Shown here: positions 56,274-64,000 of the stretch, one piece after another
Layout of the letters: the number at the start of each line of letters is the position of its first letter
Numbering within the stretch: the first letter of the stretch is position 1
Origin: Mesorhizobium sp. L-8-3
Lineage (GTDB): Bacteria; Pseudomonadota; Alphaproteobacteria; Rhizobiales; Rhizobiaceae
Direction: 5' to 3'
NCBI RefSeq assembly: GCF_016756615.1
Contig: NZ_AP023262.1
Location: forward strand, 6,139,501 to 6,203,500
Length of the DNA stretch: 64,000 nt
The notes under the pieces: generated by a model
Database searches by the model: none
What the model saw: only the letters and a program-made list of their open reading frames with translations
Told to the model about the DNA's origin: nothing
Program-made: the position numbers and the translations under genes

Positions 56274-56786
56274 ATGGACAGGGCGGAACGCATCTTCGTG
56301 GCGACCAACCGCTGGGCGCTGATCCTCATCCTGGCGGCCATGAGTGTCATTGTCTTCGCCAATGTCGCGCTGCGTTACCTGACGAACTACTCGATCGTCT
56401 GGGCCGAGGAACTTGCCCGCTACCTGATGATCTGGATGACCTTCCTCGGCGCGGGGCTGGTGCTGCGCTTCGGCGGGCATGTCGGCATCGACAGCCTGCA
56501 CCATGTGCTGCCGCGACGCTGGGCGCAGATCCTGCGCGTCGGGCTTGCACTGCTGATGATCGCCTTCTTCGCCGTCATGGCCTGGCAAGGTTTCGATTAT
56601 ATGCAGCGCGCGCGGTTCCAGACGACGCCGGCCCTGCGCATTTCGTTCAGCTATGTCTACGCCGTGTTCCCGATCGGCTTCGGGCTGCTCATCGTGCACC
56701 TCCTGCTGGTGATACGAGGCTATGTGCGCGACCGTCGATTCGCCGAAAGCGACGAGGTGAACGCAGACACGGCGGCGGCCGTCTGA
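56274..56786 (+). CDS. TRAP transporter small permease (DctQ)
   Basis: 170 residues from the ATG at 56274, chosen because AGGAGGGA precedes it; an earlier ATG at 56199, overlapping the upstream stop, would add 25 residues. Four membrane helices, with ANVALRYLTNYSIVWAEELA as the family motif. It forms the membrane complex with the large permease and takes part in sodium-driven uptake. Confidence 0.88.
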   Translation: MDRAERIFVATNRWALILILAAMSVIVFANVALRYLTNYSIVWAEELARYLMIWMTFLGAGLVLRFGGHVGIDSLHHVLPRRWAQILRVGLALLMIAFFAVMAWQGFDYMQRARFQTTPALRISFSYVYAVFPIGFGLLIVHLLLVIRGYVRDRRFAESDEVNADTAAAV

Positions 56787-56800
56787 GGAGGAGCCGGTCC

Positions 56801-58081
56801 ATGATCGCCACGCTCGTCATCGCCGTCCTCGTCCTGCTGACGCTCGGCATGCCGGTCGCCTTCGCGCTCGGCATTTCGGCCTGGCTCGCCATCCTCGTCG
56901 GCGGCCAGTTCCCGCAACTCGTCATCCTCAAGGAGATGTTCACCGGGCTCGACAGTTTCCCGCTGCTGGCCGTACCCTTCTTCATCCTCGCCGCCGAACT
57001 GATGACCGGGGGCGCGCTGACCGCCATCCTGCTTCGCTTCGCCATGCAGTTCCTCGGCCATCTGCGCGGCGGCATGGGCTATGCCAACATCCTCTCGCTA
57101 ACGCTGTTCTCCGGCATCTCCGGCTCGGCGCTGGCCGATGCCGCCGGCCCCGGCGCGATGATGGTGCGCATGATGGACGAGGCCGGATACAAGCGCGCCT
57201 ATGCCGCCGCGCTGACGGCTTCGACGGCGATCATCGGCCCGATCATTCCGCCCTCGATCATCATGATCATCTACGCCCTGCAATATGAAGGCGTGTCCGT
57301 GATCGACCTGTTCCTGGCGGGTTTCATCCCGGGTATCCTGATTGCGCTCGGCATGGCGGCGGTGAACTGGTACGTCTCGCGCAAGCGCGACTATCGCTCC
57401 GCCGCGCAGCGACCGGACGCGCGCACCATGCTATGGAACACGCTCAACGCGATGCCCGCGCTGTTCCTGCTCGTCATCATCATCGTCGGCATCCGCTCCG
57501 GTGCCTTCACGCCGACCGAGGCCTCTGTCGTCGCAGTCTTCTACGCGCTCGTCTGCGGCATGTTCTTCTACCGCACGCTGCGTCCCACGGACCTGCCGCG
57601 CATCGTTGCCTCGTCGGCGCTGCTGACGGCTTCCGTCCTTGTCATGCTGGCGACATCGCAGGCCTTCGCCTGGGTACTGACCATCAAGGGCATTCCGCAG
57701 GACCTCGCCGCCACGATCATCGCCTGGGACCTCGGCCCGCTCACCTTCCTCGTGATCGTCAACATCCTGCTTCTCATGTTCGGCATATTCCTGGAACCGA
57801 TGCCGGGCGTGCTGATCCTCATTCCGATCCTCGCGCCCATCGCCTCGGGCCTCGGCATCGATCCGGTCCATTTCGGGGTGATCGTCTGCTACAATCTTAC
57901 CCTCGGCATGATATCACCACCGGTCGGCAGCCTGCTCTCCGTCGTCTCCATGACGGCCAAGGTCGACCTGCCGGCACTGGTGAGGGAACTGACGCCCTTC
58001 CTCATCATGCACCTGATCGTTCTGATGCTGCTCACCTTCGTCCCGGCCTTCTCGACCACGCTGCCAGCGCTGGTGAGGTAG
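56801..58081 (+). CDS. TRAP transporter large permease (DctM)
   Basis: 426 residues, about 12 membrane helices. LFSGISGSALADAAGPGAMM and IIGPIIPPSIIMIIYALQYE are the conserved sodium/substrate-site regions; LTLGMISPPVGSLLSVVS occurs in the second half repeat. It carries the substrate across the inner membrane by an elevator mechanism using the sodium gradient. It follows the small permease by 14 bp and ends the operon with a strong stem-loop. Confidence 0.92.
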   Translation: MIATLVIAVLVLLTLGMPVAFALGISAWLAILVGGQFPQLVILKEMFTGLDSFPLLAVPFFILAAELMTGGALTAILLRFAMQFLGHLRGGMGYANILSLTLFSGISGSALADAAGPGAMMVRMMDEAGYKRAYAAALTASTAIIGPIIPPSIIMIIYALQYEGVSVIDLFLAGFIPGILIALGMAAVNWYVSRKRDYRSAAQRPDARTMLWNTLNAMPALFLLVIIIVGIRSGAFTPTEASVVAVFYALVCGMFFYRTLRPTDLPRIVASSALLTASVLVMLATSQAFAWVLTIKGIPQDLAATIIAWDLGPLTFLVIVNILLLMFGIFLEPMPGVLILIPILAPIASGLGIDPVHFGVIVCYNLTLGMISPPVGSLLSVVSMTAKVDLPALVRELTPFLIMHLIVLMLLTFVPAFSTTLPALVR

Positions 58082-58100
58082 CAGGGATTATCCGCCGCTA

Positions 58101-58129
58101 GCCGGCCGCAAGGATTTCCCGCGGCCGGC
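58101..58129. terminator. Stem-loop between the TRAP operon and DoxX gene
   Basis: GCCGGCCGC and GCGGCCGGC make a perfect 9-bp stem with an 11-nt loop, 19 bp after the DctM stop and 17 bp from the DoxX stop, so it can serve both converging units. No T-tract. Confidence 0.55.
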
Positions 58130-58146
58130 GGACGTAGGGTAGCGGT

Positions 58147-58545
58147 TCAGCTCTTTCTCGACAGGGCGGCAGCCAGAGCCAGGCCGCCGACAAGCGAAAC
58201 ATGCTCGAGCGGCACGGTCATGTCGCGAAACGCCTCCTCGCCTTCTCTCGCCCAGAAAGGATGCGCAATTGGGATCGTCAGCAGGGTGAACACGGCGAGC
58301 GCTCCGCTGGCCATCCAGACGCCGCGATTGAGAATGATTGCCGTGGACGCTCGCAGTTGCAGGACGAGCGTCACGGCATTGGCCGCCCAGCCGGGATGGA
58401 GGTTGAAGCTCTCCATGACCGCGGCATTGGCCTCGAAGTCGACCAGCTTCGCCAACCCGCTCGACCAGAAGACGAAAGTGAGTACCGTCCGGGCGAGGAA
58501 TGCGAAGGCGCGGGAGTCCAGGACCCTCTCGAAGATAGCCGGCAT
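58147..58545 (-). CDS. DoxX-family membrane protein
   Basis: 132 residues with four membrane helices. FAFLARTVLTFVFWSSGLAK and the following KLVDFEANAA, then PGWAANAVTLVLQ, are the DoxX pattern. DoxX proteins are small membrane subunits linked to quinol-type or thiosulphate redox reactions or oxidative stress, with no settled role in many genomes. It is transcribed alone and diverges from the DUF1214 gene. Confidence 0.8.
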   Translation of the reverse strand: MPAIFERVLDSRAFAFLARTVLTFVFWSSGLAKLVDFEANAAVMESFNLHPGWAANAVTLVLQLRASTAIILNRGVWMASGALAVFTLLTIPIAHPFWAREGEEAFRDMTVPLEHVSLVGGLALAAALSRKS

Positions 58546-58664
58546 GGCTCACCCCTCCCATCCCCGACTGCCCCTCCGAAGGCGTCGCGCGGACGTCGCC
58601 CGTGGCTTGCGCCAGAACGCCGTGCTTTGCTATGCCGGTCGAACGATCCCCCGACCGCGTGCCG

Positions 58665-59249
58665 ATGCTCCAGCGAATTCTCCTCGTCCTTACAGTGCTC
58701 CTGATCGCCATCGGCGCGGGCACGGCGAGCGTCTGGTACCCGCTGCATTCTCAAACCGGCATCGGTTCGGTGACGATCGGCGGCTGGACCGTCTTTCCCA
58801 ATATCGGCACGCCGCAGGCTGATCCCTATTCCAAGGCGCGCATCGCACGCGAAGGCGTGCTTTCGCTCGGGCGGGCCGAGGGACTGACCTTCATCGCCGA
58901 ACGCGATTCGGCGGGCAACCTGCTGCGCCGCGACTGCGGCTACAAGGTCGAAGGTTCGGTGCCGCCGGCACGATTCTGGACCCTGTTTGCCGCCGATCCC
59001 TCGCTGGCGGCACTGGAAGCCGGCTCCTCCGGGCCCTCGGCGACGCATTCCCAGGAGATAATGCGCCGGCCCGACAACAGCTTCTCGATCGCCTTCGGTC
59101 CCCGGCCGGGTCCCGGCAACTGGGTGCCGGTCACGGGCACCGGGACGATGACGTTCCTGCTGACGCTTTACGACACCCCCATCGAAGCCAGATCCGGCAT
59201 GGACGACATCGAACTCCCGAAGGTATTGAGGACGGTCTGCAATGACTAG
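58665..59249 (+). CDS. DUF1214 membrane-anchored protein
   Basis: 194 residues from the ATG at 58665; an ATG at 58632 would add 11. A membrane anchor (MLQRILLVLTVLLIAIGAG) precedes a DUF1214 domain: SKARIAREGVLSLGRAEGLT, RRDCGYKVEGSVPPARFWTL, and the C-terminal MTFLLTLYDTPIEA. The same domain forms the C-terminal part of the two long proteins at 5.5-8.8 kb. Its 3' end overlaps the DUF1254 gene by 8 nt, so the two are coupled. Function is unknown. Confidence 0.82.
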   Translation: MLQRILLVLTVLLIAIGAGTASVWYPLHSQTGIGSVTIGGWTVFPNIGTPQADPYSKARIAREGVLSLGRAEGLTFIAERDSAGNLLRRDCGYKVEGSVPPARFWTLFAADPSLAALEAGSSGPSATHSQEIMRRPDNSFSIAFGPRPGPGNWVPVTGTGTMTFLLTLYDTPIEARSGMDDIELPKVLRTVCND

Positions 59250-59808
59250 CCGTCTGCTTTCGGGGGGAATCCGGCTTCTCCATGCCCTTGTCCTCGGCCT
59301 CGTCGGCGCGGGCATCGTCCATATCGCGATCCTGCTGCTCCTTCCTGTGGTCTCGGAAAGGGATGCATGGTCTCGCCTCGCCCGGTCAGGCGATCTTTAC
59401 GCTGTGGTTCGCGCCTCCGGCGGCGCCGGCGACCGGCGTGTGCTGCGTCTGACCGACCCCTTCATCGAAGCAGTCGCTTGCCGGTTCGATCTTGGCGACG
59501 GTATCGCGCGCATACGCGCCGCGGGCCACGTTCCGTTCTGGTCGGTCTCCGTCTATGACCGCAACGGAACGAACGTCTATAGTTTCAACGACCATGCGAC
59601 TGTCGACGGCAATCTCGACATTCTGGTGCTGACCCCGATGCAGATGGTCGAACTCCGCAAGGATCTGCCGCCGGAGTTCCAATCCTCGATCTTCGTGGAA
59701 GCCGATATCGAGGAAGGCATCGTGGTCGTGAACAGCTTCGTTCCCGACCCGAGCTGGAAGCCGGCGATCTCGGCCTATCTCAAAGGCGCGACCTGCGGCA
59801 CCGAATAG
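59242..59808 (+). CDS. DUF1254 membrane-anchored protein
   Basis: 188 residues. A membrane anchor (about 8-38, LLHALVLGLVGAGIVHIAIL) precedes a DUF1254 domain with ACRFDLGDGIARIRAAGHVP, NGTNVYSFNDHATVDGN and ILVLTPMQMVELR. It overlaps the DUF1214 gene by 8 nt. Together the pair is the split, anchored version of the fused secreted protein family at the other end of the window, although no sequence search was possible to show orthology. The genes are probably co-transcribed. Confidence 0.8.
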   Translation: MTSRLLSGGIRLLHALVLGLVGAGIVHIAILLLLPVVSERDAWSRLARSGDLYAVVRASGGAGDRRVLRLTDPFIEAVACRFDLGDGIARIRAAGHVPFWSVSVYDRNGTNVYSFNDHATVDGNLDILVLTPMQMVELRKDLPPEFQSSIFVEADIEEGIVVVNSFVPDPSWKPAISAYLKGATCGTE

Positions 59809-59987
59809 CGGCGGGCAGGCGTCATTCGAAGCAGCCTTGCCCTGCGACGCGCCGGCTTTTGTCACCAGGATTTCTCATAGGCTAAGAGGTCCCATAGAAA
59901 CGTCGCGGCAGGGTCAGGCCATGGTCGCAGCCCAACTCTGACCCGGACAAGGAACATGACGCGTATGGGCGTCCACGATGCGAGGCT

Positions 59988-60176
59988 TCAATACCGCGCC
60001 GGCTTCGGTTTCTCGCCCTTCGATACGCTGGCTGCAACCCGTTTACCGCCGTTTCCGACAGGTACCCGCTCGTAGCGGACACCCGGGAAGATGATGATTG
60101 ACGCAGCGACCGCGCGCTGCGGCCTGGTGGTCTTTGTCGCCGCTGTCCGCGGCACAAAAGGCAGTATAGCGCCCAT
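59988..60176 (-). CDS. Small conserved hypothetical protein
   Basis: 62 residues from the ATG at 60176 (an ATG at 60212 would add 12). It begins MGAILPFVPRTAAT and contains SIIIFPGVRYERVPV, a pattern I know from very small rhizobial proteins of unknown function that begin with MG-x-I-x-PF. GAGGAG lies 9 nt upstream. It is basic, cytoplasmic, with no membrane segment. Confidence 0.55.
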   Translation of the reverse strand: MGAILPFVPRTAATKTTRPQRAVAASIIIFPGVRYERVPVGNGGKRVAASVSKGEKPKPARY

Positions 60177-60482
60177 GACTTCGCGCTCCTCTCGGTTGAA
60201 CCGGAGCAACAACGCAACGCCTCCGCCGCGATTAGGGCAGTACAGAGTTAACAGGCTGTTACCGGAAAGCCGTGAATTCCGAATATTTCATGGCCTCTTA
60301 TTCAGCGCGCCGGCGCCCCAGCCGGGACCTCGGCGCACCTAGTCGCCTTGTTGCGTCACGAGGTCTAGCGCTGTTGCCGTGAAGCGACCGTGAAGCAAGC
60401 ACGACGCCCGAGACGACAGCCAGGGCTTTCCTCGATGGTTGGGCGAGACACCCTGCATGTCACTCGACAGGTTCATTCTCCC
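60177..60482. other. Intergenic stretch upstream of the DUF2336 gene
   Basis: This part of the gap (with the remaining 200 bp to 60688) shows no gene that I can support. It is GC-rich with scattered AT patches (GTTAACAGGCTGTTACC near 60246). It probably holds promoters for the small hypothetical gene and for DUF2336. Confidence 0.35.
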
Positions 60483-60490
60483 TTAACCAT
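60483..60490 (+). promoter_or_regulatory. CtrA-like half site TTAACCAT
   Basis: TTAACCAT lies 199 bp before the DUF2336 start, followed by GAATGATTAC. It resembles the half site common near CtrA-controlled promoters of alphaproteobacteria; a full TTAA-N7-TTAA site is not present, so this is weak. Confidence 0.25.
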
Positions 60491-60688
60491 GAATGATTAC
60501 AATCTTATCGGGGTCGGAATGCTGGAAAGCGGCGACCGCCTAGCCATGTGGGATCGATGCGCCGGCCGACAGCGCGGGATCTGGCCGGGCACAGCCGCTG
60601 GCCTGCAGGAAGCTCCGTGTTCGGCTGGCTGCGCCAGGTTCGTGCGCATATCTGCCGATCGGCTTCGTGTTGCGTCAGGCGTGTCATC

Positions 60689-61696
60689 GTGTCGTCCTCG
60701 GATTTCAGACAGATTGCCAATCGAGCCGAACACGGAAAGGCAGAACGCCTGTTCCGCGCGGCCGTCTCCGCCTTCTGCGCGCTCCCACGTCCGTCGCGGC
60801 GCGAAATCGCGCAGCTCGAAGACCTCGCCTTGCCGCTGTTCGATTCCGTCTCGGCGGAATCGAAGCGCTACGTCGCCGCCGCCCTCTCCGAGATTCCCCA
60901 TGCGCCGCCTGCCCTCGTCCGCCGACTGAGCAACGAGCCGGTCGGGATCGCCGCGCCGCTGCTTATCCGTTCCGATGTTCTCAGCGACACCGACCTCATC
61001 ATATTGATCGGCAGGCATGGCCTGCCGCATGCCCGGGCGATCGGCCGCCGCCGCAACCTTAACCCGACCATTGCCAATCTCGTCAGGGCGCTCGACCGCC
61101 CCGCCCAGGTGCCGCAGGACAGCCACGCAATTTCCGCTTCTGAAGATCGTCCGCCATCGCCGCCCGTCGGGCTCCCAGCAGATACGCCCGCAGAGAGCGT
61201 GAGGCAGAAGCTGCGAGGCATGATGTTGCCGGCCACGGCCGATGCGGACGACGGACGGATGTCGGCGACGGCGATCCGGAACGCGCGATTCTCCAAGCTG
61301 CGCGCCACCGCGCTCACCGGGCACCTCAACTACTTTCAGGTCGCACTGGCTGAGGTACTCGGCATCGACCTGCGCCACGCCAAGGCCATCACCGAGACGG
61401 CGAACTACGCTGACCTGAGCCTCGCGCTGCGCGTGGTCGACCTCGAGGTCGAACAAGCCTTTCTGATCGTGGCGGCGATCTTTCCGGGCTTTTTCGGCCA
61501 CGCCGAAGGCATTCGACTCTTCGTCGACCGCTATCGGCTGAGCCACCGCGAAACGGCACGGGAAAAACTGCGCGGCTGGAAGGCTGAAACCGTTGCGGAG
61601 AGGCTTGCGCGCCGGCCCGATGCCCGACACCGCAGCGGATCGAACGCCAACGAGCCTGCCCACCCGCCCTCACCGGGCGCCCTCAGGGCGTCGTGA
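60689..61696 (+). CDS. DUF2336 domain protein, GTG start
   Basis: 335 residues starting at a GTG (VSSSDFRQIANRAEHGKAER), as no ATG fits. It contains the DUF2336 pattern: RREIAQLEDLALPLFDSVSAES and YVAAALSEIPHAPPALVRRL early, with helical HEAT-like repeats to the C-terminus. This alphaproteobacterial family has no known function; members are often placed near motility or cell-cycle genes. The 3' end overlaps that of the convergent DUF1491 gene by 14 nt. Confidence 0.75.
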   Translation: MSSSDFRQIANRAEHGKAERLFRAAVSAFCALPRPSRREIAQLEDLALPLFDSVSAESKRYVAAALSEIPHAPPALVRRLSNEPVGIAAPLLIRSDVLSDTDLIILIGRHGLPHARAIGRRRNLNPTIANLVRALDRPAQVPQDSHAISASEDRPPSPPVGLPADTPAESVRQKLRGMMLPATADADDGRMSATAIRNARFSKLRATALTGHLNYFQVALAEVLGIDLRHAKAITETANYADLSLALRVVDLEVEQAFLIVAAIFPGFFGHAEGIRLFVDRYRLSHRETAREKLRGWKAETVAERLARRPDARHRSGSNANEPAHPPSPGALRAS

Positions 61697-62030
61697 GAAC
61701 AAGCAGTTCGGCCAGCGGCGTCGACCCAGGCTCCAACTCGACCACCCAGACATCGGAATCGAAGCGCATCTCCTTGGCCAGCCGTGCTTCGATCGCATCG
61801 CCATCGACATCGGACAGTATCGCCGCGAACTGCCTCTCATGCGGACGTCCACTGTCATAGGCCGTTTGCGGCGCCGGGCCGAGGAGCGAAGTCTCGCCGA
61901 GCCTGTTGCGCGTAACCACGAAGACGGCGCCGGCTTCAGCCGCCCCCCGCCGCATCACGGCGCCGAAGCCGCCGTCGCCGAAGACGCGCCGCAGCAGTGC
62001 CGACACCCATAGATCCGTTGTGACCCGCAT
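61683..62030 (-). CDS. DUF1491 protein
   Basis: 115 residues. It begins MRVTTDLWVSALLRRVFGDG and contains AGAVFVVTRNRLGETSLLGP and RFDSDVWVVELE, the family pattern. DUF1491 proteins are alphaproteobacterial, cytoplasmic, of unknown function. It lies 24 bp after the peptidoglycan-binding gene on the same strand and overlaps the convergent DUF2336 gene, so transcription from both sides could interfere. Confidence 0.85.
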   Translation of the reverse strand: MRVTTDLWVSALLRRVFGDGGFGAVMRRGAAEAGAVFVVTRNRLGETSLLGPAPQTAYDSGRPHERQFAAILSDVDGDAIEARLAKEMRFDSDVWVVELEPGSTPLAELLVLTTP

Positions 62031-62054
62031 GGGCCTCTAAGGCCCTGCCCGACG

Positions 62055-62840
62055 TCAGTTCGTCAAGCCGATTTCGCGCATCTTCCTGTACACCACCTCG
62101 TCCGGCTCCCCGGTGACCGGCAGGCCGAACAGCGACTGGAACTCGCGGATGGCCGACTTGGTGCGCGCGCCCACGATCCCGTCGATCTCGATGTCGTCAT
62201 TGCCGAAGGCCTTCAATCCGGCCTGGATCCTGACGATGCGGGGATCGCTCCCACTGGGCGATGCGGCCGGCCTCGCCTCCGGCGCGAGTTGCTCGGGTCC
62301 GACGCGCGGCACCGGAACCGGCAGGCGCGGCGCGATGCCCGCGGTCGCAGCACCGAGTTGCTCAAGAAGCGTGTCGTCGATGTCGCCGGACACCGGCAGG
62401 CCCACCGTCTTGCGGTAGGCTTCGATCGCCTGGCGCGTATTGGGACCGGTGATGCCGTCGACCTTTCCGCCGTAGAAGTCGAGGTCGCGCAGCACGGCCT
62501 GCACCCGCTCCACCGTGGGGTCGCCGACCGGCGCCGGCACCGCCGCGCGGGCGCCGCGTTCGATATGGATGGTCGTCGAGGACCGCGTAACGACGTCTTC
62601 CTCCGGTGCCGGTGGTCCGACATAGGCGGTGTCGCGGGTGGAGAAGAACGCGCCCTCGTGGAAATGGGGCTGGTACCACAATGCGTTGGCCGAGACGTAG
62701 GCGAGCGCGACGAGAAACGCCGTCGTGCCTCCGACCAGGACAGGATTGCGCGCCACGACGATCGCGAGCGACGCCGCTCCTTGCCGGAGAACGCCGGCCG
62801 GTTCTTCCTCGACCTTACGCAATCTTGCGGAGCGTGCCAT
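62055..62840 (-). CDS. Membrane-anchored protein with two peptidoglycan-binding domains
   Basis: 261 residues. A cytosolic start, a membrane helix (about 33-52), and two PG_binding_1 modules: VERVQAVLRDLDFYGGKVDG at about 110-165 and IVRIQAGLKAFGNDDIEIDG at about 200-255. It would hold onto the cell wall from the inner membrane. The start overlaps the end of the upstream PAS kinase gene by 26 nt, so the two are co-translated, and DUF1491 comes next. Function of the set is unknown; wall-linked signalling would be an inference. Confidence 0.85.
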   Translation of the reverse strand: MARSARLRKVEEEPAGVLRQGAASLAIVVARNPVLVGGTTAFLVALAYVSANALWYQPHFHEGAFFSTRDTAYVGPPAPEEDVVTRSSTTIHIERGARAAVPAPVGDPTVERVQAVLRDLDFYGGKVDGITGPNTRQAIEAYRKTVGLPVSGDIDDTLLEQLGAATAGIAPRLPVPVPRVGPEQLAPEARPAASPSGSDPRIVRIQAGLKAFGNDDIEIDGIVGARTKSAIREFQSLFGLPVTGEPDEVVYRKMREIGLTN

Positions 62841-64000
62841 CGATCTCCTCTCTGGTTTCGGCCGCCTTCATCGACAGCAGCTCTCCCCGCGAAGCCCGCC
62901 AGGTCGCCGGTCCGTCGATCGGCAGGCTGATGGCCACCGTCGTTCCCTGCCCGAGCGCGCTTTCGATCGTCATCGTTCCCTGATGCAGGCCGACGAGCCC
63001 TCTCACCACCGAGAGACCGAGCCCGGTTCCCTCGAACTGCCTGGTGTAGTCGTTCTGGATCTGCGTGAAGGGCTGGCCGATGCGTCCCAGATCCGCCTCG
63101 GCGATGCCGATCCCGGTATCGGCGACAGAGAAATGAAGGCGCGAGCCCAGGCGCTTGGCGGCGAGGCTGATGGTGCCACCCTCCGGCGTGAACTTGATCG
63201 CGTTGGACACGAGATTGATGAGGATCTGCCTGATGGCACGGCTGTCGGCGACCACGTCGCCGACGGCACCCGCAACATGCATGTCCAACCTAAGCTTCTT
63301 GGCATCGGCCTGGGGCGACAGCATCGCCCTGCACATATCCACCGCGTCGCGGAAGCGGAACGGCTCTGGATGGATGTCGTAGGACCCGGCTTCGATCTTG
63401 GAGACGTCGAGGATCGAGTTGACCACGGCCAGCAGATGGTTGCCGGAGTCGCGGATCATGCAGACATATTCGCGCTGCCTGGGATCGTCGAGCCTGCCGC
63501 ACATGCCGTGCGCGAGCATGTCCGAGAAGCCGATGATCGCGTTGAGCGGTGTGCGCAGTTCGTGGCTGACCGTGGCGAGGAAACGGTCCTTCGCGGCACT
63601 GTTGCGGTCGGCGGCCTCGCGCGCAAGGGCCAGCGCACCACGCAGCTCTTCCGTCTGGAGGGCCTGGCGCAACAGCACCACGATCTCTCGTGCGTCGCCG
63701 GCGCGCACCAGCTCCACACAAAAGAGGCGGTAGTTGTCGCCGGCCGGGCCGTCGGCCCGACGTGGCAGCCTCAACCTCAGCTCGCAATTGCGGGAGGCTG
63801 CGCCATCGCGGATATCGGCCAAGGCACTGAGATATGCGACCCGGTCGGCGACATGGATGCGGTCAAGCAAGCCGCTCGACAGCAGCAGTTCCGGCTGGAG
63901 ATCGAGGATATCGCGCGCCTTGCGCGAAACGTCGGCGACATCGCCATTCAGTGTCATGCGAAATACGACGGCGTCGATGAAATCTTCGATGCCGCGATGC
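62815..64000 (-). CDS. PAS-domain sensor histidine kinase (5' end outside window)
   Basis: The frame remains open through the window edge, so at least the start is missing; the ATG at 63957 lies inside a PAS domain (DAVVFRMTLNGDVADVSRKA) and is not the start. The visible 395 or so residues give that PAS end, a HisKA box ATVSHELRTPLNAIIGF, and a HATPase with NLVSNAIKFTPEGG, DTGIGIA and GTGLGLSVVRGL. Architecture resembles DivL/PleC/PdhS-type cell-cycle kinases but is not diagnostic. It overlaps the peptidoglycan-binding gene downstream. Confidence 0.85.
   Translation of the reverse strand, partial: HRGIEDFIDAVVFRMTLNGDVADVSRKARDILDLQPELLLSSGLLDRIHVADRVAYLSALADIRDGAASRNCELRLRLPRRADGPAGDNYRLFCVELVRAGDAREIVVLLRQALQTEELRGALALAREAADRNSAAKDRFLATVSHELRTPLNAIIGFSDMLAHGMCGRLDDPRQREYVCMIRDSGNHLLAVVNSILDVSKIEAGSYDIHPEPFRFRDAVDMCRAMLSPQADAKKLRLDMHVAGAVGDVVADSRAIRQILINLVSNAIKFTPEGGTISLAAKRLGSRLHFSVADTGIGIAEADLGRIGQPFTQIQNDYTRQFEGTGLGLSVVRGLVGLHQGTMTIESALGQGTTVAISLPIDGPATWRASRGELLSMKAAETREEIDGTLRKIA

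Overview
The window looks like a chromosomal segment of an alphaproteobacterium of the order Hyphomicrobiales (Rhizobiales), most like the Mesorhizobium/Phyllobacteriaceae side. The pointers are high GC with GC-rich third positions, a ccmIEFH - degP - response regulator - histidine kinase - glnE run, a FeuP/FeuQ-like two-component pair preceded by a small FeuN-like periplasmic protein, a fused SecDF, and alphaproteobacterial families such as DUF1491, DUF2336, DUF6489, RT0821-type surface lipoprotein and a solitary GTA-type DUF3168 gene. No rRNA, tRNA or CRISPR array was seen. The genus is an inference.

Layout. 0-5.1 kb: end of a YHS-domain gene, a class III cyclase/TolB-like/TPR protein, a hotdog thioesterase with a small membrane protein, and a divergent XRE/MmyB-type regulator. 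5.5-9.9 kb: two tandem secreted DUF1254/DUF1214 paralogues behind an AraC-type regulator. 10.0-10.4 kb: a frameshifted IS200/IS605 transposase remnant. 10.4-19.2 kb: an SbmA/YddA-like ABC exporter, SecDF, a DMT transporter and an orphan form II CoxL-like molybdenum hydroxylase subunit. 19.4-35.7 kb is core-like: PepN, a PAS histidine kinase, GlnE, a kinase/regulator pair, DegP, and CcmH/F/E/I.

35.9-43.7 kb is an accessory-looking block. It is bordered by a truncated TetR remnant and holds a Tat-exported molybdenum hydroxylase with its 2Fe-2S subunit and a c-type cytochrome, a divergent LysR regulator, an MFS remnant abutting a stray signal-peptide start, and a zinc alcohol dehydrogenase / cyclophilin-like protein / MFS operon. 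The two operons of this block share a T-N11-A box (reading ATT-N7-CTAAT) at almost the same distance (about 90 bp) from their first start codon, so both may be controlled by the one LysR protein.

44-54.9 kb: surface lipoprotein, FeuQ/FeuP/FeuN-like signalling with an 11-bp-period direct repeat in front, an isolated phage/GTA gene, a bifunctional penicillin-binding protein, a MarR regulator divergent from a cupin gene with three TATCTT-N6-AAGATA-type operators between them, a Tat-type amidohydrolase behind an 11-G tract, and a D,D-carboxypeptidase with SPOR domain. 55-64 kb: a TRAP transporter (DctPQM), DoxX, a split DUF1214 + DUF1254 membrane pair, DUF2336, DUF1491, a peptidoglycan-binding protein and a PAS histidine kinase cut by the window edge.

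The most promising unstudied items are the LysR-linked molybdenum oxidoreductase/alcohol dehydrogenase cassette, the AraC-DUF1254 tandem together with the distant split version of the same domains, and the FeuN-like gene with its OmpR-type repeat.
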